Shown here: positions 52,601 to 64,000 of the stretch, piece by piece
Position numbering within the stretch: position 1 is the first letter of the stretch
Layout: each line of letters starts with the position of its first letter
The notes under the pieces: generated by a model
Database searches by the model: none
Seen by the model: the letters and a program-made list of their open reading frames with translations, nothing else
What the model was told of the DNA's origin: nothing
Source: Carallia brachiata
Lineage: Eukaryota > Streptophyta > Magnoliopsida > Malpighiales > Rhizophoraceae
DNA: 64,000 nt
Assembly: GCA_021464245.1 (NCBI GenBank)
Contig: JADCRB010000075.1
Coordinates: 2,657,706 to 2,721,705, forward strand
Direction: 5' to 3'
Program-made: the position numbers and the translations under genes

Positions 52601-55339
52601 TATTTTGTTGTTCAAGCTTTGCAGTTATCAGACTTATGTTTCAATCTTGTTTTCCCTTATTTTAGAACAATTGAATTTATGATATGATATGAGCAATTAA
52701 ACTTGAAGCTTCAAGCTGTGCTATTGTTGAACCTTTTTGTTAGAATATTTATCAGTGGTGTTTGTTCTATTAAATACCACTGTCATACATTCGAGGAATT
52801 TCATTCCATTTGAGAGCGCATAGCTTCTGCTGATTGAAAGATAAATCTGTCGTTTACATATCCGTCTGAACAACAGAACCTCTAAATGTTGGCTTGTCCT
52901 AGGCCTAATTTCTGTCATCTCAAAAGCTTGCTGGCATTGTCAACCATGTGGACAATCCTGCTATGCGGTGAAGTTGCAGTATATATAGGATAGCAATTTG
53001 TTGGACAGGAGAAAAAGTATGAGTTAAAACTCGGGCCAAGTTTAGTGGTTTAATTGTCTTAATTCTGTAACTGAAAGATTGTTTGGAGTTTTTTTTTCTT
53101 CTTTTTTTGTATGGTTAATCTTTGTACGGTCTCAAGAGAGGGTGGAAGTTGATATTACAACTAGAGAGAGGGATTTGGAAGAAATGGGGATCAGGATGGT
53201 ATAAAGCCACCATATCAATTGCTGTAGGCAGTCGGTTGGGGACTTTTCTGTTGACTGCAGGGTCAAAACGTTGTGCAAGTTTTGTTCCTGTAGTTTTGCC
53301 CAAATTTGTTTGTATGCTTGATTTATAGAAATGTCAAAATTTGACCCGATCTGATGAATTGTCTCGAATTCGCCTGAAAAATACTACCCGAACTCAACCC
53401 GAAAAATGGCGTAAAGCGAAATGGCCTGAGTCGGAAATAACCCGAAAAGCTTGGGTCAAACCCGAACCCAACTCTAATTCGATTCATTTGATCCGAATTT
53501 TTTTTTTCTTAAGGAAACAAACCAGTGGATTTTTTTTTCCTGAATTTTTTTATAACGTAGCCCACCAGTGGATTGACCCAAACCTGGACCGAATTCAAAG
53601 GGACACAGTCCAAAAATGACTATAAGATAACTTGACTTATAAATAACCCAATCCAAAAATAATCCAACTCGACTCCGACCTAATAACTTATTTTGACACT
53701 TATAGTGATTTGGTTTCGGGATAAACATGTTCTGGTGAATGGGCCCAGATAATCCTAGTATTGGTTTTCAACTCCTGTTTGTCTAGCTTGAGCGTATGAC
53801 TAGTCAGCGTGCATTTTGGTCTGAAGTTGCGTGGCAATTTTCACGGCGTGAGTGTCGTAGAATAAGTGGAGTTCCATGGATTCGAGCTCAGCACCTCGGA
53901 TTATTAGAAAACAAAGACCCCATCAATTCCTATGTCTTCCATGTCCATTGAAACAAGAATCCTAGGCAACGAGTCACCTTACACACCTTCCATATTCTTC
54001 AATTGGAATCGTGACATTCTTTCCGAGTTTTACGATTCTTTTTTGGTTTTATCGTTATGTCGATGATACATTTCAAATAATAAACATTAAAAATGTATTT
54101 GATGAAAGAAATAATCTTAACAATCAGTGTCAACTATTTAGTGATTTTGTATAACTCAATCGGATAGTCTAATCTTAAAGAATAGCAATAGCTTTACTCT
54201 TTTCGATTTCCAACCTCATCAGCAGGCACCATCCATAAAGAGTGGAGAATGAGACTCCAGCAAGCAATTAAATGCATCCAAACGAAAAAATTATTTGGTC
54301 ACACTTAGGGAGGAGCGCAGTAAATACGTAGAAATTTAAATTGTTGGATTATAAAATATGTATTAAATTAAAAAAAATAAACTATTAAATATTGTTGAAT
54401 TAATTGTATATCTTTCGCGTCCCCACTTATGCGTATCTACATAATCAGCCTTATATCAAAAAGTCTCCACGTACGTACAGAGGAAGTGTTCAGCAATCAT
54501 TTGTTCTTCCAACGAAAGTCAAAGTATGCATGCAGCTAGAGATCAACGAGAAGCACTCCTGAGGCCCAAAGTTGCAATGCCAAAAGAGGCATATAAAGGA
54601 TGGTAAACTAAATAGTAACCGAGGAGTACTACTTAGACTCCTTGAGCAATGAGGGCCTCATATCATTATACTTTCCCATGTTTCTTTCTCAATCTTTCTC
54701 TAATGAAATATACAAATGGTGGTTGCACATTGAATTTTAAGCTTTTGCTAAGTTTGATCTTCTTCTTTTTTTTTTTGGTTGTTCCCAAGAACTAAAATTT
54801 GAACGATAAACCTGAATTTAGGAGTTTTTTTCTTTGTTTTTTTTGGTGAGCATAATAAACACTGATCGTACATAACTTGAAATTAAGCGTTTATTTTCCT
54901 CGTTTTTCTTGAGAGCATAACAAACACCAAGTTTATGTCTCACGGACTCTCCATTTAGCATTTTTACTTTATTTGGGTCCCTTAATTTTTCTCCCTATAT
55001 ATTTGGTATTGAATTGATTTGACTGTCTTAAGGGCAAATTAAAAAACGACTAATTTATATATCATTATATCAATCACCTTCAAGCAGAACAGCGTGCCCC
55101 ATATATACCCCAGAAAGCTTAGAAAAAAAGGCAAAATGAAATCAAAGTCGTCTGCAATCCATTTCAAATTCTGCCTATAAAAAGAAGCATGTTTTTTTTT
55201 TGACTATTTTTTCTTATCTTATGGTTATTTTATTATTATTGAAATATTATTTATTGTTTATTTATTATTAAATTTTATAAAAATATATAAATATACAAAG
55301 AATACAAATATTTCAATATTTATATTCTACACATCAGAC
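52601..55339. other. eS8 3'UTR and intergenic region
   Basis: No gene supported. At 53341-53660 the DNA is a degenerate run of CCCGAA / ACCCGAAC / CCGAAT motifs, described under findings. The rest is ordinary AT-rich spacer. Confidence 0.55.
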
Positions 55340-55952
55340 TATTGCAAAATTGTTTTGGAGACAGACTCTATAGAAGCATTGCATTTGATTGTAACTCAGA
55401 AGGATCGCATTCATCCACTTGCAGGTATATTAAAAGATATTCGATGGTTATGTGATCAGGATTGGAATGTGTGTTTGCAGCATGTATTCTATGAAGAAAA
55501 TTTTTGTGCTGACTACTTGGTTAAGACAGGAGCTGAGTGTAGTTTTAAAGAGGCAGACCTTTTATATCCTCTAAGGCTCCAACAGATCTTTTGCTTAGCT
55601 TAGCAGGAGATCGAGGGGGTGTTACTTTTGTTTGAAAGTAATTTTGTAGTTGTAGTTTTTACTTCTCTTATGCACATATATATATATATATATATATATA
55701 TTTGCAAGTTCATGTATCAAATATTGGAATTTTCTATTTTATTTCTTTGCTTTTCACAGTGGGAAAAAGATTGTGAGTTAGACCATACCCCATATTTTTT
55801 TGTTATTCGTATTTGTTGGGTTGCAATGTGGCTCTGCAACTCTTGGTTTTCAAGCGTAGTCGGCCTTGTAGGTGGACGCACTCCTAGAATAAAGCCATAA
55901 ACTGACTTGTGCATGCGCATCAATCCCTCTGAAGGAAAAAAAAAAAAAAAAA
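55340..55952 (+). mobile_element. LINE-type retrotransposon 3' remnant: RNase H domain and poly(A) tail
   Basis: An open frame, continuing upstream of the first possible start at 55355 and ending at 55603, encodes an RNase H-like (RVT_3) C-terminus. Catalytic-type motif LETDS near the start, HPLAGILKDI in the middle and HVFYEENFCADYLVKTGA near the end, followed by a PLRLQQIF tail. After it come about 330 bases of non-coding sequence with an (AT)n run (55674-55700) and an A19 tail at 55932-55950. This order fits the 3' end of a 5'-truncated plant L1-type element. The catalytic core is only partly represented, and the reverse transcriptase is missing. A host RNase H-like pseudogene is the alternative. 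Confidence 0.75.
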
Positions 55953-56627
55953 AGCAAAAGCAGCAATCTCATTCAAATGGATCTTCATTCCGTGTAAATG
56001 TTGATAACAAACAATGTCACCGTAAAATACAAAATATCACCAGCTTAGCTTTTAGTCAAACCTATCCAAAGTAGTGTAAGATAAAAGAGGCAAAACAAAG
56101 GGGAAAATTTCATTTGCCCGGAGGACTTTGCCAGCCTAAATGTAATCTACAACAAGGCATTCCTGCCAGCATCTACATAAGCTGCCCTCGGATGATAACC
56201 AGGAATCTACATGCAGGACCCTTCCTTCCGCTCGGTCTCACCATTTTCGTGCCATAAGCTCATGAAACAAGAATGCAAGGCCAACATCTCTTCTAGACTG
56301 AGCTGTTAGAAGCGGTCATCTCAATCGATGTCCAGGCTAAGCATCACTATTTCTTCCTACCCCTGGTTTAGAATCCTGTGTTTGCAATCAATTGGGTCAA
56401 AACTCACCGAGGGTTTAACCTTTGTACAGTTTCAATCACCCGTCGAGAAGAAGTGTCAACGGGAAATAGTTCATTAGAAGAATAGCTCGAAGTAAGAACA
56501 GAGAAACAATTGTATAAAAAACAAGGCGCCTACACATGGATGGTGTGAGCAGACGGGTCTACCCATCAGTTCCCTTTCCTTTCCCAATCATAGGAGGTCG
56601 GTGAGGAATAAGTTAATGAGAATGTTT
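55953..56627 (-). other. Likely 3'UTR of the xylosyltransferase gene plus spacer
   Basis: No open frame of note. Sequence adjacent to the stop at 56628 is the probable minus-strand 3'UTR; the poly(A) site cannot be placed. Confidence 0.45.
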
Positions 56628-59600
56628 TCAACATCCAAGACTTTTCATTATTTTGCCAAGTCTCTCGATAACAACTTTTGGGTCAGCAGTCGATCCACTG
56701 AGATTAATGGCATGATACTCCAACCCTTTCCACTGGGCAATCAATTGAAAATGTGGACGTCTAAAGTAGCTGCTGATAATCTCCAGAATCACTGTTTTTG
56801 GTGTCGCAGATACAATGTGAGTAAGACCGGCACCATGAGCACCAATAATAACTGAAGCCTCTTGAATGGCTCGGATTTGCTCTTTCAAGGGCATGTGCGC
56901 AAACAATCCATTGACAAGGTTCACTTTGCACTTTAAATGACTAGATGCCCACATCTGTAATGCGTCAAACACTTCTTGTTCATTGCTAAGCCTCGATTCA
57001 ACTTTACCACCATGCCTTGGATGGGCCAAATAATCTTCACGTCTGACAAAGAGGACATTATGTCCTGACACTGGTTTTTCAGCAGTATGCCTATTAACAG
57101 GAAAATCAAAAGCTGATCTAATCATTTCTCCAAATTCAGACAATCTCGCTGTCTTTTTATCATCAGGCTTTTTCCAAAGATCACGTGCAGAAGCTCCTTC
57201 ACAATTTATCTCTTCACTCAGACCTTTAAAGAGTGAAGTCTCATAACCCACAGGAACAAGAACCACATGGCGAAAACAAACAGAGCTACTTAAGTTTTTG
57301 GCATATGTGAGGCTTGAAAACAATGCTCTCCATGTTTCTTCCAATGGTGTCTGAAATTTTTTAAAGGTTTTAGCATATAAGGCAGCATAATAAAGCAAGC
57401 AAGCGTGAGCTCCCTGGATAATTAAGATCAAGACAAGGAAAAAAAAATTTTTTTTTTAGAACAAAAATAAACAACAGTGTCATTAATGTCAAATGTTCAG
57501 TTCAATTGTTTTGTAACTCGATAAGGAAGGCGCATAGGGGAAGGTCGGGTATAACATCGCCTCCCTCAAATTCCCACAAGATGGGCTTTAATTTTAATGA
57601 ACTGAAAAAAGATGCCAGCACAAGGCAACAGCAACATCCGTTGAGCTTAGTCATTTGAAATATGACAAAAGAATTTTTAAAAGTTGGCCGTGTTTAGCAA
57701 TATAGGAGAAAACTTGATGAATATCTTAAGATTAAGTGCAGGACCAAAAGGAGGATGAGAAGCAGAGGAAGAATAATTAGTACAAAGGCAACTAAAATGG
57801 CTATACCTTCCTCTAAACTAATTGGTACAGGGTAATCAGGCATCTACCTTCCTCCAAACTAATGACTACCAATAGAGAAGATCTAAAGCCGGCCTATAAA
57901 GGCACAATTAACATGGTCTAAAAGACTACACTTGCTCGAGATGGACAGAGGACAGCACAGTTAGCAAAGAGGGCCTTTTATTGTTCCTAAGAATAAACAG
58001 ATTTCAGTGGATGTGGACTTTTCAAAGTGATCTATTTACTAAAGAACAAATATATGGCTGCCCCAGTTAAGCATAATTTGCAGAATCTACAACTAAATTT
58101 ACTTCGATCACCAAAGCAAGCTCATAAAACAGCTTTCATGAGTTGATCTCTCAGCTTTCATCAAAGCATTGTGCTCAATCACTATTATGGATAATCCCCA
58201 GATCTTCCAATCTGACAAGGAAATCATAGTTTAATAACCTGAGAGATCCTGCCAATTTTTTACAACCATGTGTTATGAGCCATTTAGAGAACCTTTGTGT
58301 TCCTAACCCACAAAGCATAATAAAACCTACCTTAGTAGTTACTAATAACTCATCCATGCACACAAGACTGATCAAACACCTAGAACCTATTTCAGTGTCT
58401 CCCATTGTCCTGTTCTCTCCCTATTATTTAGAGATGATTGAACATTGATCAACCAAAAAAAAAAAAAAAGGCAGCGTAGAGATCCATACTTACCCTACAA
58501 TGGCCATCTACAAAAACCACATGAGGCCGATAGGGAAGATCAGTAACTCTAGATGCTACATATGCACTGAACCAATCAGTGACAGTGTGAAAAAGGTTTG
58601 CATACTCGAATCTCGTGATGAACAGCACTGGCTCCTCAATCCACTGCAGTTGAACAGATCATATCAGTTATAAACTAAACGAGGCAGCATTGACAACTTC
58701 AATAAGATAAGAAAAAAACTACAAATTTCGGTTTAACCAGCTTCATTTTAGAGAATCACCCCCAAGACCAGCCTACATAACTATGTTTATATGGCAAGAG
58801 TTATGTATCTCATAATCATGACAATCAGCCTTTGTTACTTTAGAGTCGTCTCTCAGGACATGTGAGACTGAGTTTGAGCAGGATCACCAAAGCTAAACCA
58901 CCAAATCAATAGCCAAACAGCAAAAATAATTCCTTGAAATGGTAAATAAATAAATATGGCAAGAAAATAGCAAGCTCACCAATTTAGCATATATCAATGA
59001 GCATCAGGCGCACACGCAGTTCATACAATAACATCTAACGACTCATTTGTTTTGTTCCTTTTTTTTTTTTTTCCTGGATTAGGATCAATTAGCTTCAAAA
59101 TTGGAAAGAGAGTCTAAAACCCTAACCTGATCGCACCGGAAATCCGTCTCGGGGACGACCCGAGCTGACCGGATCAACCCACGCATGGTGTGCCTCGATA
59201 TGTCCCCTTGAGGCACATACGTGTTCAAGAAATCTTCATCCACAAGCCTTTTATTTCTTTTCTCAAACCCTAAAACCTCCAAAGCGCCGTCTTCAAACTC
59301 CGGCAACTCCTCCTCCTCGCGTCTCCCGATCACCTCCTCGATTGCCTCCCCGCCTCTCGACACTCTCACCTTCTCCGGAACCAGCCGCAGACTCCCTCCC
59401 TCGCACACCGAGCTCCGCAGCGTCTCGCTGTAGAAGCACCGGAACCATCCGCCGCGTCTCCCGTCGGCAGCAGCCGTTGCCGGAGCGGGAGGAATGACGT
59501 CAATTCGGCGAGTGAATCCGTTGCCGAAGTAGGCCTCGCAGGACCGAAAGCCTACGCCGGAGTTCTGATTCCACGGCAGGTAAGACGGCAGTATCGGCCA

Positions 59601-59822
59601 CGGCTTGAGGTACTGGCTCTTGCCGGAGAGGTTTTCCGTCCGCGGCGGAAACCGGTTTTCCGTCAAGAACTGGCGGGTTTGGCGGGAACTCTCAAGGCGA
59701 GGAGGCGGTTTTCCGGTGGCCTGGTGGTGGTGGAGAGAGAAGTAGATCAACAGAGTCAAAGAGTTGAAACCAAAGAGAACGAGAAAGACCCTGAGGAGCC
59801 GTGAACGTCGTGCTCTGTTCAT
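56628..59822 (-). CDS. XYLT: Beta-1,2-xylosyltransferase of N-glycan processing (GT61)
   Basis: Three exons: 59822-59127, 58643-58494, 57350-56628, giving 522 aa. The enzyme adds beta-1,2-xylose from UDP-xylose to the core mannose of N-glycans in the Golgi. Seen: short basic cytoplasmic tail (MNRARRSR), one membrane segment (about residues 10-28; a type II anchor), a stem, then the conserved KPWPILPSYLPW and EAYFGNGFTRR, and in the C-terminal half NVLFVRREDYLAHPRHGG, VIIGAHGAGLTHIVSATP and a KIMKSLGC end, all closely like the plant XYLT family. Start chosen at 59822: it is the first ATG in frame, and upstream codons run into a (CT)n leader. The second exon supplies exactly 50 codons (WIEEP... 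HCR). All junctions are in phase and no frameshift is seen. Confidence 0.93.
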
Positions 59823-59875
59823 CTTTTCTCTCTTTCTCTCTCTAAAAACTGAAGCCAACTTTCTCTCTCTAGAAA

Positions 59876-59901
59876 AGAGAGAGAGAGAGAGAGAGAGAGA
59901 C
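59876..59901. repeat. (GA)n microsatellite in the xylosyltransferase leader
   Basis: About 13 GA units on the plus strand, that is CT on the transcribed strand, roughly 55 bases upstream of the ATG. Confidence 0.95.
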
Positions 59902-59929
59902 CAGACCACAGCTATCAGACGGGGTTTGG

Positions 59930-62900
59930 GTTCTGTGTGAGTTGGCGTACGTTAAGGTTTCCAACATGCTGGCCAATGGACGGCCGCCACGTCGCCAGGT
60001 TTGGCAAGTTCGAAAATTTAGGACACGCAAAAAGTAGGTCAGAGTTCAAACTTGTCCGTTACAGAAGTAAATCTTGCTGAGGTTAATCCAAAGAAGTCTT
60101 TCGTGCTGTTCAATCATTCTTCGGAAAAGATGTGCAGTGCCACCGGTTCCGCCAATCGGCTGTAACTAAATTCAAAGTGGGCAAGTCTCGAATTTCAAAT
60201 TTCAATTTTAGTCAATCAGAAAAAAGAATTAACTCCAATATGGTTGAGGGACCGAATTGGAAGCCACTAAATTTCTATTAAACGCACACAAATCTACATA
60301 ATGTAGCCATAATATAAAAGGAAAATCGAGAAAAAATTTTTTTTTGTAATTCGCTCATTCTTTAATTAATTATTCTAATTTTAAAAAAATTTATTGTTAA
60401 AAAATCAGTATTATAATTTAACTAATTTCTAACTAAACCATTCAATTATTATTTAGACGATAATCTAATAGTAATTCAGCATATTTTCTATATCAAATTC
60501 GAGTTTGAGTTCTAGCGGGTGCACTGGAAGTAATACCTTCCCAATTTTTTTAGATTTCTAAATTTTTGCGAGTGTATGCTGTTAGTTTATAATTCGTTAA
60601 TATTATAATCTTTTTGGAGAAGGTCTATTCAGGTCTAACAATACTCAGTGCAAACTCTTCCTGTGGAGCGGTTGAATGGGACAAACAAACGGGAGTTACT
60701 CCAACCTCAACGCAAGATTTAATAACTGATATACTCCCAATAAATTTTTTATTTTTGATAAAACAAAAAACTAAATCATCCAATATAAGTATTAAATGCT
60801 ACGTGGATATCCTGAATAATCATTATTGTGATAAGTAAAAGGGATAATGTATAACATAAAATTTGTATGACAATAGGATAAAAGGAGAAGCTAAATCCTA
60901 ATAGTCATGGTATTTATTTGATAGTAATGCACTTTATAGTTAGATTTTAATTGGTTTTCTTAGGAGTGAAATCTCATTCTCTAGACTAACGCCACTGTAA
61001 AAAACGAATCGATGGGACAATTTCATTTTTGTTAGCAAATCTTAGTTCCATCTCATTTAAGAAAAAATCATACCAATAGAACTTTTATTTTTTTGGATAA
61101 TAATAAAAAATAAGAATAATACTCCACAATCTTGTTAAAAAATATTACGAGTTTACTTTTAGAAAGGGTGCAAAAAAAAAAAAAGCCATAAGTTTAGAAT
61201 TATTATTCAACAATAATAAGATTTGAGCTCCCAACTTTAAAATTGGAATTCGAATCTTTACGAGCCGAACCAGATGAACAATGGGAAGTTCAACTTTTAT
61301 TCATCGTTAGTACCAATGTGTGGTTGGGTGCAATCAAGTCAGTAACAACCAACCACGACCCAACTCACTAAGACCAGTGGGAACCCAACTAGGCCTTCAT
61401 CCCAACCCAACTTAATTATGGGTTAATGGCCTGCATCAAATCGGCCGTATTTTAGCACTTGGACATTTGGATCTGCATTGCAATCTGTTTTTTGAACAAT
61501 CATATGAGGGCTGACAAATTTACTGGCCAACAATATTAGCAAAGACCGTATACCGGGAATCAAAGCTGAATCTGACTATGGTTGCAGGTGGCATGGTCTT
61601 TCGCCATTCGATCTGTATTGCCATCTGGCTATAGTAATTTAGCACTTGAACTATACAAATTTCAGATTACTTGAAGTTTCAGAATAGTCAAATTTAAGTT
61701 TAATCGAATTTTGGGTCATTTTATATTTTATATTATTAAAGTTTCACATTGTTTCTTTTCAGATGTTTGAAGTTAAGGTCATTTATTTTCTCCATCAATT
61801 CCAATTGATTCCAATCGAGTTTTGAACGGATCAAGTTGAATAAGCTTTTGCTACCTATAATTGTGGTCGTCGTGATGGTGGTGGTAGAACTAATAGTAGC
61901 AGTGGTGTGCACTCCAAGTTGTTCACCTTTTGGTTTATAAAAAACTTCCCCTCGTCTGGATTAAAGAATTTTACTTGTGTTACTGACAGTCAATCTATGG
62001 CACTTCACTAATAGTGTGTTTAGATTGAGAGAAAATGTGTGGAAAAAAGAAGGAATGAGAAATAAGGTTAGTGAGAAAATAAAATTGTTCAGATAAGTAG
62101 AGAAAATTGTGAGAAAAAAGTGATGAGAAAGAAAAACAAATAGTAATTTGTAAGAGAAAAAATGACGAAAAAAATAAATTGTTTGAATAAGTGAAAAAAG
62201 TTTAAAAAAACGTTTATGAAAAAATGATAGAATTATAATTATAATTTTTTTTTTCTTACAGTCAAAAGTAAATCCTTTATATCTTTTTTTTTTTTTAAAA
62301 AAAAGAAAAACTATTCGTATGCCAAATTTACTAGGTCAACCCTTGAGCTGATCAATAGATCTGCATATAATTTTGCACAGAGAAAACACACTTATTTCTA
62401 TATAAGATGTCAAAAAAAAAAAAAATTCTATATAAGATACAGGAAACATGCAATTATTCAATGTCCAGTCCTTACATATGCAATCAACAAAGAGTTTGAA
62501 AAGCATTCATTGTTGCACAATTGTCTAAGACAGAAGATTTTGAAATTCAAATGTTAATCAAAACTACTTAATTAAAAAAAAAAAGAACAGATTGCTGATC
62601 CGTTTAGTTGGCCAATTTTTTTTTATTACGCATATCAATGGCTCCACAGCCTGTGGGGACCTGTAGAAATGCATGCTTAACATGATGACGCACGCTATTA
62701 TTCATTTTCAAAAGGAAAGCTAAAGAGGAATTCAAGATTGATAACGGTTTTAATATGCTACTACTAGCCACTAAGATTTCCATAACCATAATCGAATTTT
62801 TTATGTTCATTTGACCAAAAAAAATTGCGATTATTATTATTATTATTTCAAAATTAGGAGACTTTGAATTAAACGTATTTCTACATATTATGACGGGTGA

Positions 62901-63179
62901 TTCTTGATATTATTCAACTAAAATTGAACTTTTTTTTTTTTGTTTAATAATTCTGACAGTTTTGATCCTCCAAATATATAATATCAAAACGGCGGATGAT
63001 GGTCATAACCACATAAATTAGTGAACTTTCTCATTTCTAATTCATACATTTGCTATTGCAAATGAAAATGGTGACATAATTTTCATTCTAGAATCTAGAC
63101 AACTATTAATATTTCTTTTTCCTTTTTTTTTCCTCTCAAAATAATAAACAACAAATCCCTAATTAAAATAAATGAGGAA
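59930..63179. other. Intergenic region
   Basis: Promoter of the xylosyltransferase at the left edge (no TATA box recognised), then AT-rich spacer. A purine-rich block at about 62030-62260 (repeated GAGAAA / AAAAAATG motifs) resembles DNA at 14550-14630 on the other strand and may be another degenerate element. No gene supported. Confidence 0.5.
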
Positions 63180-64000
63180 CTAAAAATCAAGGCTAATGGC
63201 TGCCAGAGATCTCCAATGCCTGGCTTTCTCAAAACCATTGACAAAGTTCTCAAAATCATCAACTGTCTGGTCAATTTCTTCTTGAGTGTTCATCACAAAT
63301 GGCCCAAATTGCACAACTGGTTCACCCAATGGTTCACCTCCCACCAAAATGAACCTGAGAGGTCTAGCTGACTTGTTCCATGCCTCCACCCTATCTCCTG
63401 TGCCTAGAAGAAGAAGATGGTGAGCTGTTGTTGGCAATGATTTTGCACTGCCAAAAACACCTTCACCTTCTAACACATATACAAATGCATTCCATGATAA
63501 TGGTATTGGCTGCTGGAGGTGAGCTCCTGGCTTAAGTGTGAAATCCAAGTACATGGTAGGAGTCCTTGTATAGATTGGAGATTTGGTCCCCAAGGCCTCA
63601 CCAGCTATGACTCTAACTTTGACCCCATCTTTTGTGGCCTCAGCAATGTCTTTGCTGGATATTTCTTGATATTTAGGCTCAGTCCTGCACCATTAAATAT
63701 ATTTGACAAATGAATACTATCAACTGAATGAACGTGGATTTGCTATAGTCATTCCTGTTTTTAAATAAGAAAAACTAAATAAACACGCTTAATATGCGTA
63801 ATTAATTAAATTATTTATTTATTTATTTATTTTTAAATAGTATAACTTACTTGTTAATTTTATAACTATATATATATATATATATGCTATACAGTCTTTC
63901 CACTTAGATATTTTAGCACTGTTCTGCTGAGAATGGCATGAACAGCATTTTTATTCAATTATAGTTTACATATTTAAGAGTCAAAAAGTGATACATACCA
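63180..64000 (-). CDS. Pirin-like protein, 3' part only
   Basis: Last coding exon 63684-63180; the upstream exon ends at the window edge (TG|GTATGTAT at 64000-63999), with an intron 63998-63685. About 168 residues are visible. Features of the pirin family (cupin fold): SPIYTRTPTMYLDFTLKPGA, then a second cupin-like half with FVYVLEGEGVFG, a LLLGTGDRVEAWN turn and LGEPVVQFGPFVMNTQEEIDQT near the end. Pirins are Fe-binding cupins; in plants they have been tied to quercetinase-like activity and G-protein signalling. The metal-ligand histidines of the N-terminal half lie outside the window. Frame intact. Confidence 0.88.
63866..63884. repeat. (AT)n microsatellite in the pirin-like intron
   Basis: About nine AT units, close to an ATTT-rich run at 63808-63835. 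Confidence 0.9.

Noticed and set aside
58175..58405. 76-aa open frame on the minus strand
   Set aside because: It lies inside intron 2 of the xylosyltransferase and has no family match.

Overview
The window is nuclear DNA from a flowering plant, most likely a dicot. Evidence: AT-rich intergenic DNA with many microsatellites, GT-AG introns, a plant-type LRR receptor pseudokinase, a plant KIN-12 kinesin, and a core beta-1,2-xylosyltransferase, an enzyme typical of plant N-glycans. The species cannot be named from sequence alone. No CRISPR array, operon or bacterial feature is present.

Layout: (1) 1-1960 (+) 3' part of an LRR receptor-like pseudokinase; (2) about 6.6-10.6 kb (+) two-RRM hnRNP-type RNA-binding protein; (3) 16.16-18.8 kb (-) C2-domain protein with a 5'UTR intron; (4) 18.85-26.9 kb gene desert with two transposon-like structures; (5) 26.95-32.86 kb (+) 17-exon KIN-12-type kinesin; (6) 35.18-36.05 kb (+) small HMA-fold protein without the metal-binding cysteines; (7) 38.54-45.2 kb (-) translation factor eIF5B, 11 coding exons; (8) 50.38-52.60 kb (+) ribosomal protein eS8, 5 exons; (9) 55.34-55.95 kb (+) LINE-type RNase H remnant with a poly(A) tail; (10) 56.63-59.82 kb (-) beta-1,2-xylosyltransferase, 3 exons; (11) 63.18-64.0 kb (-) 3' part of a pirin-like gene. 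I rebuilt exon junctions by hand from reading frame, splice signals and family conservation.

The genes do not form one pathway. Two are translation components (eIF5B, eS8), one acts on RNA, one on microtubules and one on Golgi N-glycans. From memory, homologues of the hnRNP, the C2 protein and the xylosyltransferase lie close together on Arabidopsis chromosome 5, so part of the window may be an old syntenic block.

The strongest unexplained signal is a set of single- or double-base frame breaks inside otherwise well conserved exons. There is one in the LRR kinase, six in the kinesin and three in eIF5B, while five other genes read cleanly. In most cases the exon length falls short of the expected multiple of three by exactly the number of inferred missing bases. 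Residual long-read assembly indels are the simplest explanation, because eIF5B is essential. Other notable points are two candidate GC-AG introns, a five-copy basic/acidic repeat in the eIF5B N-terminus, a long foldback element at 24.1-24.5 kb, an 11-bp direct repeat bracketing a 411-bp insert at 21.2-21.7 kb, and a 1-kb element carrying a 235-bp purine tract at 12.7-13.7 kb. I found no convincing new multi-gene system.
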